From Pseudomonadota bacterium (GTDB lineage Bacteria; Pseudomonadota; Gammaproteobacteria; Burkholderiales; Burkholderiaceae_D), in contig JAFECY010000121.1 in NCBI GenBank assembly GCA_018241865.1, forward strand, positions 1 through 5,222: a stretch of DNA of 5,222 bases. The letters run 5' to 3'. The translations under genes and the position numbers were made by a program. The notes under the pieces were generated by a model, which saw nothing but the letters and a program-made list of their open reading frames with translations, made no database searches and was not told where the DNA came from. Positions 1-5,222 of this stretch are shown piece after piece (position 1 is the stretch's first letter; every line of letters starts with the position of its first letter).

Positions 1-50
1 AAACCGGCAACGGCCCACACCATCCAACTTGAATAACAAGGAATAAACCA

Positions 51-512
51 ATGCAATACTGGTTGATGAAATCAGAACCCAAAGAAGTCAGCATCGACGA
101 CGCCCTCGCCGAACCGAAACAAACGGTCGCCTGGACCGGCGTGCGCAATTACCAGGCGCGCAATTTCATGCGCGACGGCATGCAGGTCGGCGATGGCGTG
201 CTGTTCTACCATTCCAGTTGCCCGGAACCCGGCATCGCTGGTCTGGCCGAAGTGGTCAGCACTGCCTATCCCGACCCGACCCAGTTCGATGCGCGCAGCA
301 AGTATTTCGACCCGAAAGCCACGCAGGAGCAGCCGCGCTGGATGCTGGTCGATGTGAAGATCACGCAAAAGACCCGGCTGCTGTCGCTGGCCGAATTGCG
401 TGCCGAATCCGCGCTGGCCGACATGGTCATCCTGCGTCGTGGCAATCGCCTGTCGATCACGCCGGTCAGCGCCGCCGAGTGGCGTCACATCGTCAAACTA
501 CTCAAAAAGTAA
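51..512 (+). CDS. EVE domain-containing protein (THYN1-like)
   Basis: This complete 153-residue protein is almost entirely one EVE domain, a PUA-like fold. Visible family hallmarks are the opening YWLMKSEP (residues 3-10), the WTGVRNYQARNFMRD block (28-42), VGDGVLFYHS (47-55), the GIAGLAEV strand (61-68), DPTQFD and KYFDP (75-88), PRWMLVDV (95-102) and the closing GNRLSITPVSAAEW (131-144). EVE proteins, including human thymocyte nuclear protein 1, are thought to bind modified DNA or RNA bases through an aromatic pocket; the bacterial cellular role is not settled. The protein has no signal peptide or membrane segment, so it should be cytoplasmic. The start is supported by AAGGA at 38-42, 8 bases before the ATG, and by the conserved N-terminus. 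The permease gene begins 5 bases after the stop. Family assignment is firm; function is inferred from the fold. Confidence 0.95.
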   Translation: MQYWLMKSEPKEVSIDDALAEPKQTVAWTGVRNYQARNFMRDGMQVGDGVLFYHSSCPEPGIAGLAEVVSTAYPDPTQFDARSKYFDPKATQEQPRWMLVDVKITQKTRLLSLAELRAESALADMVILRRGNRLSITPVSAAEWRHIVKLLKK

Positions 513-517
513 ACCGG

Positions 518-1321
518 ATGACTATCGCGGCGATATTGGGCTTTCTCGCGCTTGGCGCGGCCGGCGGATTCGCCGCTGGCCTGCTCGGCATCGGTGGCGG
601 CATGGTGCTGGTGCCCTTCATCACGATGTTGATGACGGCGCAGGGCTTCCCGAACGAAACCATCATCCACATGGCGATCGCCACGTCGCTGGCGACCATC
701 ATGTTCACCTCGATTTCTTCGGTGCGCGCGCACCACAAGCATGGCGCGGTATCGTGGCGCATCGTGCGCCTGCTCGCGCCGGGCATCCTGATCGGTTCAT
801 GGGTCGGGCCGTGGGTCGGGGCGCAAATGAAGACATCGACGCTGGGTATCCTGTTCGCCGTTTTCGTCGGCGTCTCGGCCACGCAAATGCTGATCGACCG
901 CAAGCCGTCGGCCGGGCGCGATTTGCCGAAGACGCCCGGCATGTTCGCGGCTGGCGGCGTGATCGGTATGCTGGCGGGACTGGTGGGCGCGGGCGGCGGC
1001 TTTGTCTCGGTGCCGTTCATGACATGGTGTAACGTCAGCATCCACACCGCCGTGGCGACCAGCGCCGCGCTCGGGTTTCCGATTGCCCTGTCTGGCACGC
1101 TATCGAATATCTATCACGGCTGGAACACGCCCGGCCTGCCGTCGGGGTCGCTGGGATTCATCTACCTGCCGGTCTTGCTGGTCATCGTCGTGGCCAGCGT
1201 CAGCACCGCGCCGCTGGGCGCGCGCATGGCGCACCGCTTGCCGGTGAAGTCGCTGCGCAGGGTTTTTGCGTTTGTGCTGTATGCGCTGGCGGCGTATATG
1301 CTGTACAAGGCGGTGCGGTGA
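518..1321 (+). CDS. Sulfite exporter TauE/SafE family permease
   Basis: This 267-residue, very hydrophobic protein belongs to the TauE/SafE (DUF81) family of inner-membrane permeases, whose members move sulfite, sulfoacetate or related organic anions. The internal duplication typical of the family is visible: AAGLLGIGGGMVLVPF (residues 19-34) followed by HMAIATSLATI is echoed by LAGLVGAGGGFVSVPF (152-167) followed by HTAVATSAAL. Each half carries about four membrane segments, and a polar loop (about 128-140) links them. The ATG at 518 is chosen because the family N-terminus begins there; the reading frame stays open 300 bases further upstream, but only as an out-of-frame overlap with the EVE gene. 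No good ribosome-binding site precedes the ATG, which fits translational coupling to the EVE gene 5 bases upstream. The substrate cannot be read from sequence, and no sulfur or taurine genes are nearby. Confidence 0.93.
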   Translation: MTIAAILGFLALGAAGGFAAGLLGIGGGMVLVPFITMLMTAQGFPNETIIHMAIATSLATIMFTSISSVRAHHKHGAVSWRIVRLLAPGILIGSWVGPWVGAQMKTSTLGILFAVFVGVSATQMLIDRKPSAGRDLPKTPGMFAAGGVIGMLAGLVGAGGGFVSVPFMTWCNVSIHTAVATSAALGFPIALSGTLSNIYHGWNTPGLPSGSLGFIYLPVLLVIVVASVSTAPLGARMAHRLPVKSLRRVFAFVLYALAAYMLYKAVR

Positions 1322-1347
1322 CAAGAACGCAGCGCGCTGTCATCACA

Positions 1348-2868
1348 TCAATCGTCCTTGAACTGCTCCCGCAACACATTTTTCTGCACCTTACCCATCG
1401 TATTGCGCGGCAGGTCGGCGAGGAAATGCACGCGCTTGGGCACCTTGAAGTTGGCGATCTTCGATTTCAGCAAAGCGATCACGTCGGCTTCGGCGATCTT
1501 CGCCTGCGGCTTGGTCACCACCACTGCTGTCACCGCTTCGCCGAAATCGGGATGCGGCACGCCGATCACGGCTGATTCGACCACGCCATCGATTTCATCG
1601 ATGAAGGATTCGATTTCCTTCGGATAGACGTTGTAGCCGCCCGAGATAATCAAGTCTTTGCTGCGGCCGACGATGGAGAGGTAGCTCTTGTCGTCGAACT
1701 TGCCGACGTCGCCGGTCTTGAAGTAGCCGTCGTCGGTGAATTCTTCCGCGGTCTTTTCCGGCATGCGCCAGTAACCCTTGAACACGTTGGGTCCCTTGAC
1801 CTGGATATCGCCGATTTCGTTGACGGCACAGGACGCATGTGGATTGCCGGACGCATTTTTGACCACGCGCACCGAGACGCCCGGTAGCGGCAGGCCGACA
1901 GTACCGCCGACGCGCGGCCCTGCGTACGGGTTGGATACCAGCATGGTGGTTTCGCTCATGCCGTAGCGTTCCAGGATGGTGTGGCCGCTGCGTTTGGCGA
2001 ATTCGTTGAAGGTTTCGGTCAAGAGCGGTGCCGAGCCGGAAACGAACAGGCGCATGTTGGCGCAGGCGGCGGCATTCAGTCCCGCTTCGGCCAGCAGGCG
2101 CACGTAATAAGTCGGCACGCCCATGAACACGGTGGCGCGCTTGAGTTGACGCATCACTTCGCTGCCGTCGAATTTCGGCAGGAAGATCATCTTGCTGCCG
2201 TTGAGCAGCGCGCCGTGCGAAGCGACGAACAAGCCGTGCACATGGAACAGCGGCAGCGCATGCAGCAGCACATCGCCCTTTTGCCAGCGCCAGTAATCGT
2301 GCAGCACTTCGGCATTGGAGGCGAGGTTGCGGTGAGTCAGCATCGCGCCCTTGCTGCGGCCGGTGGTGCCGGAGGTGTAGAGGATGGCGGCGAGATCATC
2401 TGGTTTTCTGGCGACAGTCTTGAAGCTGTCCGGCATGCGCGAGGCGCGTTCCAGCAGCGAGCCGTCGCGCTGCTCGCCCAGCGTGAACACGTGCGCAGTG
2501 CCGGCCTTGAAAGCGATCTTCGACACCCAGCCGAAATTGCCCGGCGCGCACACCACCACCGAGGGCTCGGCATTGCCGACGAAATATTCAATCTCCGCTT
2601 CGCGGTAGGCGGTGTTCAGCGGTAGATAAACGTAGCCGGCTTGCAGCGTCGCCAGATACAGGATCAGCGCTTCCGGCGATTTCTCCACTTGCACCGCGAT
2701 GCGCGCGCCATCCGGCAAGTCGAGGCTGGCCAGCAGCTTGGCCATCTTGGCGGTGGCGCGCTTCACATCGCTCCAGGAGTAATACAAACCCTCCTGCGTT
2801 TCGATGCAGCAGGCGGATAAATCTTGCGGGAAGCGCGATTCAAACAGGGCGTAGAGATTGGCGTTCAT
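1348..2868 (-). CDS. matB: Malonyl-CoA synthase (MatB), AMP-forming acyl-CoA ligase
   Basis: This 506-residue enzyme of the ANL adenylating superfamily is predicted to convert malonate, ATP and CoA to malonyl-CoA, AMP and pyrophosphate in the cytoplasm. Core motifs run in order: phosphate-binding YTSGTTGRSKG (164-174), HALPLFHVHGLF (203-214), FMGVPTYYVRLL (248-259), LFVSGSAPLL (274-283), ERYGMSET (300-307), GPNVFKGYWRMPEKT (359-373), TGD (385-387), GRSKD (401-405) and the C-terminal NTMGKVQKNVLRE (489-501) with the catalytic lysine K493. Many of these strings, together with the MNANL start, match MatB of Rhodopseudomonas palustris as I remember it, which separates it from general fatty-acid or acetate ligases. 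R257 in VPTYYVRLL is a candidate for holding the distal malonate carboxylate (inference). In other bacteria that lysine region is controlled by acetylation. No clear ribosome-binding site precedes the ATG. No malonyl-CoA decarboxylase or malonate transporter gene is visible here. Confidence 0.9.
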   Translation of the reverse strand: MNANLYALFESRFPQDLSACCIETQEGLYYSWSDVKRATAKMAKLLASLDLPDGARIAVQVEKSPEALILYLATLQAGYVYLPLNTAYREAEIEYFVGNAEPSVVVCAPGNFGWVSKIAFKAGTAHVFTLGEQRDGSLLERASRMPDSFKTVARKPDDLAAILYTSGTTGRSKGAMLTHRNLASNAEVLHDYWRWQKGDVLLHALPLFHVHGLFVASHGALLNGSKMIFLPKFDGSEVMRQLKRATVFMGVPTYYVRLLAEAGLNAAACANMRLFVSGSAPLLTETFNEFAKRSGHTILERYGMSETTMLVSNPYAGPRVGGTVGLPLPGVSVRVVKNASGNPHASCAVNEIGDIQVKGPNVFKGYWRMPEKTAEEFTDDGYFKTGDVGKFDDKSYLSIVGRSKDLIISGGYNVYPKEIESFIDEIDGVVESAVIGVPHPDFGEAVTAVVVTKPQAKIAEADVIALLKSKIANFKVPKRVHFLADLPRNTMGKVQKNVLREQFKDD

Positions 2869-2894
2869 GGGTGACGTGATCCGGGTGAAGGGAA

Positions 2895-2924
2895 TGAGGG
2901 CTGCGCTTATTCAGCGCAGCCTCA
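2895..2924 (-). terminator. Possible terminator hairpin at the 3' end of the M48 protease gene
   Basis: A perfect 9-base-pair, GC-rich stem (2899-2907 with 2913-2921) closes a 5-base loop. Bulging one G allows four more pairs (TGAG at 2895-2898 with CTCA at 2921-2924), so the outer stem includes the protease stop codon at 2922-2924. On the minus strand the sequence after the stem is pyrimidine-rich (TTCCCTTC) and lacks a real T-run. It may be a weak intrinsic terminator, an RNA 3'-end stabiliser or an attenuator before matB. Confidence 0.45.
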
Positions 2925-3737
2925 GCTTTTCGGCGCGGCCTGGTACAGCGGCATGACCTTGGGCAGCAAGGCGTTGATGTCTTGGATGCGGGTGTCGTTC
3001 GCCGGATGGGTCGAGAGGAATTCCGGTGGCGATTTGCCGGCCGATTCGATCGACATTTTTTGCCACAAGGTGATCGCCGCGCTCGGGTTGTAGCCGGCGC
3101 GCGCAGCCAGTTCTAGGCCGATGGCGTCGGCTTCGCTTTCGTTTTGGCGCGAGTTCGGCAGTACGAACAAATAGTGCGCGAACTGATTGGCGAGCGCGAC
3201 ATTCTGTGAATTGTTGGTGGCCGCCGCTGCGACGCCGATGATGGCGTTTTGCGCATAGGCTTGCGAGACGCGCTCGCGTCCGTGTTCGCGCAAAGCGTGG
3301 GCGATTTCGTGGCCCATCACGGCGGCGATTTCGTCGTCGCTCAGCTTCAACTTGCGGATGATGCCGGTGTAAAAGGTGATCTTGCCGCCCGGCGCGCAAG
3401 TGGCGTTGATGACGGGCGCATCGATCAGCGCCAGTTGCCATTGCCAGTTGCGGGTGTCTTCGCGGAACACGCCAGCCTGATTGCGAATACGGGTGGCGAT
3501 GCGCTTCAGACGTTCGTACTCGGGGCCGGATGAAATCAGCTTGCGCTGCTCCTTGGCTTTTTCGTTTTGCTGGAGATAACTTACCAGCGCCATTTTTTCC
3601 ACAGTCTCGGCCGGCACCAGCAAGAATTGCTGGCGGGTGATACCGATCGCGCCCGGCTTGGTGCTGGAAGCGCAGGCGACCAGTAGAACGAGCAGGGCGG
3701 TAGCGCCAAGGCGCTGCAGGTTTTTATTGATGTGCAT
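2922..3737 (-). CDS. M48 family zinc metalloprotease, predicted outer-membrane lipoprotein (LoiP/YggG-like)
   Basis: This 271-residue protein is a predicted periplasmic zinc endopeptidase. It opens with a lipoprotein signal peptide: basic MHINKNLQR, a hydrophobic core, then lipobox LVAC with the lipidated cysteine at residue 22. Alanine at position +2 suggests sorting to the outer membrane. The M48 core is intact: NATCAPGGKITFYTGI (111-126), zinc motif HEIAH (143-147), the third ligand E200 within ExEAD (200-204, with D204), and the STHP motif (H244). The size and absence of TPR repeats resemble E. coli LoiP (YggG) rather than BepA, so a role in envelope protein quality control is likely but inferred. 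The start is the ATG at 3737, because it gives the signal peptide and has AAGGGAG just upstream; a longer frame reaching 3872 would overlap the preceding gene and bury the signal. Its lipid anchor would be attached by Lgt, encoded two genes upstream. Confidence 0.92.
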   Translation of the reverse strand: MHINKNLQRLGATALLVLLVACASSTKPGAIGITRQQFLLVPAETVEKMALVSYLQQNEKAKEQRKLISSGPEYERLKRIATRIRNQAGVFREDTRNWQWQLALIDAPVINATCAPGGKITFYTGIIRKLKLSDDEIAAVMGHEIAHALREHGRERVSQAYAQNAIIGVAAAATNNSQNVALANQFAHYLFVLPNSRQNESEADAIGLELAARAGYNPSAAITLWQKMSIESAGKSPPEFLSTHPANDTRIQDINALLPKVMPLYQAAPKS

Positions 3738-3741
3738 GATG

Positions 3742-3748
3742 CTCCCTT
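3742..3748 (-). promoter_or_regulatory. Ribosome-binding site of the M48 protease gene
   Basis: AAGGGAG lies 4 bases before the ATG at 3737 on the minus strand. It is the clearest ribosome-binding site among the minus-strand genes. It decides the start in favour of the lipoprotein signal peptide over the longer open frame. Confidence 0.7.
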
Positions 3749-3767
3749 GATGATGTTTTGACGGTCG

Positions 3768-3796
3768 ATTGTAGCCGATACTATTTTCCCGAAAAA
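3768..3796 (-). promoter_or_regulatory. Possible sigma-70 promoter for the M48 protease gene
   Basis: On the minus strand, TACAAT (3768-3773) differs from the TATAAT consensus at one position and lies in the short gap before the protease gene. At a 17-base spacing the -35 position reads TTTTTC (3791-3796), a poor match to TTGACA. If real, transcription would begin near 3761 with a leader of about 24 bases. This would give the protease a supply of transcript independent of lgt. The element is short and could be chance. Confidence 0.3.
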
Positions 3797-4554
3797 TCCG
3801 GCCGAGTCTTGTTGAGAAAGGCTTGCACGCCTGCGCGGTAATCCTGCGTGTCGAGGAAGGCGAAGGCGGCATCCCATTCTTCTTGCGTCAGCGCTTCGGC
3901 CTGCGGCGTCAGGCGGCGGATCAGTTGCTTGTGCATGCGCGCGGCCAGCGGTGCGCCCTGGTCGATGCGCTCGGCGGTCTGGCGCGCTGCGGCCGGCACA
4001 TCATCGGCGATCCGCTGCAGCAAGCCTTTTTCCTGCGCTTCGGCGGCGGTGAAGATGCGGCCTTCGAGCAGGATTTCCAGCGCGGCCGCCTTGCCGGTCA
4101 GCGGCAGCAGGTAGCGCAATTCATCCGGGGCCATCGGGAAACCGAGCTGCTTGATCGGAATGCCGAAGCGCGCCGATGGCGCGGCGATGCGGATGTCGCA
4201 GACGCAGGCGATTTCCAATCCGCCGCCGATGCACGCACCTTCGATGGCGGCCACGGTCGGATGCAGACATTCGGCAATGGCGCGTAAGGCGTTGACAACG
4301 GTGATGCGGTGGTAATGACGGCCTTGTTCGGCAGTGGCGCGCAAGGTAGGGAATTCCGCGATGTCGGCACCGGCGGCGAAGTTGCCGCCTTCGCCTTGCA
4401 CGATCACGCAGCGCAAATTGTCATCGGCGGACAGGCGCGTGAACACATCGGCCAGCGCTTCCCACATGGCGACGCTGACGGCGTTCAGCTTGCCCGGATT
4501 GGACAGCGTGACTGTGGCGATGCGGTCGTGTGTGTCGAGACGGATTTCCGGCAT
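3781..4554 (-). CDS. Enoyl-CoA hydratase/isomerase family protein (crotonase superfamily)
   Basis: This 257-residue, complete cytoplasmic protein has the crotonase fold. The two oxyanion-hole regions are clear: GNFAAGADIAEF (residues 57-68) and the CoA-thioester-binding block IEGACIGGGLEIACVCDIRIA (spread over 104-124). The C-terminal part carries the usual GRIFTAAEAQEKGLL stretch (165-179) and a closing helical region. The first catalytic glutamate of classical enoyl-CoA hydratase is kept (E114 in GGGLEI). The second, normally in FGxPE, is replaced: the sequence reads FGIPIK, with isoleucine at 134. Hydration of 2-enoyl-CoA is therefore uncertain; isomerase, decarboxylase or another CoA-ester activity is possible. 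The gene starts 29 bases after the lgt stop and may be co-transcribed with it. No good ribosome-binding site precedes the ATG. The family is secure; the reaction and substrate are not known. Confidence 0.9.
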   Translation of the reverse strand: MPEIRLDTHDRIATVTLSNPGKLNAVSVAMWEALADVFTRLSADDNLRCVIVQGEGGNFAAGADIAEFPTLRATAEQGRHYHRITVVNALRAIAECLHPTVAAIEGACIGGGLEIACVCDIRIAAPSARFGIPIKQLGFPMAPDELRYLLPLTGKAAALEILLEGRIFTAAEAQEKGLLQRIADDVPAAARQTAERIDQGAPLAARMHKQLIRRLTPQAEALTQEEWDAAFAFLDTQDYRAGVQAFLNKTRPDFSGK

Positions 4555-4583
4555 AGCATTCAGCGCAGTTCAGGCGAGGTGGA

Positions 4584-5222
4584 TCAGGTGGCTCGGCGGC
4601 GATAGGCGACGATCAATAAGACGATGCCGAGCACGATCATCGGCAATGACAGCATCTGTCCAGCGGAGATGGTCAGGCCGGCGAAATGGACTTCGTAATC
4701 GGGTGTGCGGAAATATTCGGTGAAGAAGCGCGCGCAGCCATACAGCAGCGAGAACATGCCGGACACCGCCATGAGCGGACGCGGTTTACGCGCAAACGGC
4801 CACAGGATGCAGAACAACAGCACGCCATCGACCAGCGCTTGATAAATCGGCGAGGGGTGCACGGGATAGCTGATGCCCGGCCATTGCATTGCCCACGGCA
4901 GAGCGGCGTCGGCGGCGCGTCCCGGCAACTCGGCGTTGATGAAATTGCCGATGCGTCCCGCCGCGTAACCGAGCGGCACTAGCGGCGCGATGAAATCCAT
5001 CACGGCCATCAAGCGGCGACCGCGCTGCCGGCTCCACAGCCACATCGCCACCAGCACGCCGAGGAAGCCGCCGTGGAAAGACATGCCGCCATGCCAGATC
5101 ATCAGGATTTCCAGCGGGTGCGAAAAATAATAATCCGGGTGATAGAACAACACCTCGCCCAATCGTCCGCCCAGCACCACGCCCAGCACGCCGTAGAACA
5201 GCATGTCGTCCAGGTCTTCTTT
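4584..5222 (-). CDS. lgt: Prolipoprotein diacylglyceryl transferase (Lgt), N-terminus outside the window
   Basis: The 212 residues present are the central and C-terminal parts of Lgt, the essential inner-membrane enzyme that moves diacylglycerol from phosphatidylglycerol to the lipobox cysteine of prolipoproteins. The frame is open to the right edge (KEDLDD before the methionine at 5204), so that methionine is not the true start. Compared with E. coli Lgt, about 53 residues are missing, including the first membrane segment. Numbering from that methionine, the signature includes [10 protein letters not shown] (12-21), HGGMSFHGG (38-46, with H44 equivalent to E. coli H103), GRIGNFIN (83-90, with R84 equivalent to R143 and N87 to N146), HPSPIY (116-121) and ARFFTEYFR (158-166, R159 and E163). 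Several membrane helices are evident, and the protein ends in a basic YRRRAT tail. The usual NGELWGR reads NAELPGR. The loop before HPSPIY is shorter than in E. coli. Confidence 0.95.
   Translation of the reverse strand, partial: KEDLDDMLFYGVLGVVLGGRLGEVLFYHPDYYFSHPLEILMIWHGGMSFHGGFLGVLVAMWLWSRQRGRRLMAVMDFIAPLVPLGYAAGRIGNFINAELPGRAADAALPWAMQWPGISYPVHPSPIYQALVDGVLLFCILWPFARKPRPLMAVSGMFSLLYGCARFFTEYFRTPDYEVHFAGLTISAGQMLSLPMIVLGIVLLIVAYRRRAT

Noticed and set aside
218..517. Upstream extension of the permease reading frame, which could suggest a longer permease or a fusion.
   Set aside because: It overlaps the strongly conserved EVE gene in another frame, and its translation is arginine- and histidine-rich shadow sequence with no family resemblance; the permease family N-terminus begins at 518.
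400..1032. A 210-residue plus-strand frame spanning the EVE-permease junction.
   Set aside because: It is out of frame with both recognised proteins and has no family-like motifs.
1317..1344. Imperfect hairpin (GGTGACA with TGTCATC) plus the 10-base palindrome CAGCGCGCTG at 1330-1339, as a bidirectional terminator between the convergent permease and matB genes.
   Set aside because: The outer stem is only about 7 pairs with one G-T pair and a large loop, the palindrome has no loop, and neither strand has a T-run after it.
1981..2625. A 214-residue open frame on the plus strand, opposite matB.
   Set aside because: It is antisense to well-conserved matB coding sequence, has a composition typical of GC-rich shadow frames (rich in A, G, H, Q, R), and shows no recognisable domain.
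2911..3441. A 176-residue minus-strand frame overlapping the M48 gene.
   Set aside because: It is an arginine/histidine-rich frame-shifted shadow of the protease, whose zinc motif and lipobox are in the other frame.
3738..3872. Longer protease start at 3872.
   Set aside because: It would bury the lipoprotein signal peptide and overlap the hydratase-like gene; the ATG at 3737 has its own ribosome-binding site.
2909..4568. The 11-base string ATTCAGCGCAG, present in two intergenic spots (2909-2919 and 4558-4568), considered as a shared regulatory repeat.
   Set aside because: A few chance 11-base repeats are expected in 5 kb, and the first copy is explained as part of the hairpin.
5202..5204. 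The ATG at 5204 as the start of lgt.
   Set aside because: The frame stays open to the window edge with family-like residues (KEDLDD) before it, and about 53 conserved N-terminal residues would be missing.

Overview
The window is an ordinary, gene-dense stretch of chromosome from a GC-rich proteobacterium. The closeness of the proteins to my recollection of betaproteobacterial families (EVE protein, Lgt, MatB) suggests Betaproteobacteria, possibly Oxalobacteraceae (Herminiimonas/Janthinobacterium/Collimonas type). That placement rests on remembered family sequences, not on a search. Six protein genes cover almost everything; the longest space between genes is 53 bases, so there is no unexplained gene-free stretch. 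I see no tRNA, rRNA, CRISPR array, insertion sequence, prophage part or toxin-antitoxin pair, and no clear sign of transfer.

Left part (about 1-1321, plus strand): a two-gene unit. A complete EVE-domain protein (PUA-like fold, predicted reader of modified nucleic-acid bases) is followed after 5 bases by a TauE/SafE-family membrane permease, so the two are very probably co-transcribed. This unit converges on the rest of the window, with 26 bases between the facing stop codons.

Right part (1348-5222, minus strand): four genes run from the right edge leftwards. They are lgt (prolipoprotein diacylglyceryl transferase, start cut off by the window edge), an enoyl-CoA hydratase/isomerase-family protein, an M48 zinc-metalloprotease lipoprotein resembling LoiP/YggG, and a malonyl-CoA synthase (matB). 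Gaps are 29, 43 and 53 bases. A hairpin overlapping the stop codon of the protease gene and a possible -10 element before it suggest that the run may be broken into more than one transcript.

Functionally this is a mix of housekeeping genes. Lgt attaches diacylglycerol to lipobox cysteines, and the M48 protease two genes downstream has such a lipobox, so it is a predicted Lgt substrate. The hydratase-like protein and MatB both act on acyl-CoA chemistry but need not share a pathway. I found no convincing undescribed system. The points most worth a second look are the missing second catalytic glutamate in the hydratase-like protein, the MatB gene without a neighbouring malonyl-CoA decarboxylase, and the tight EVE-permease pairing.
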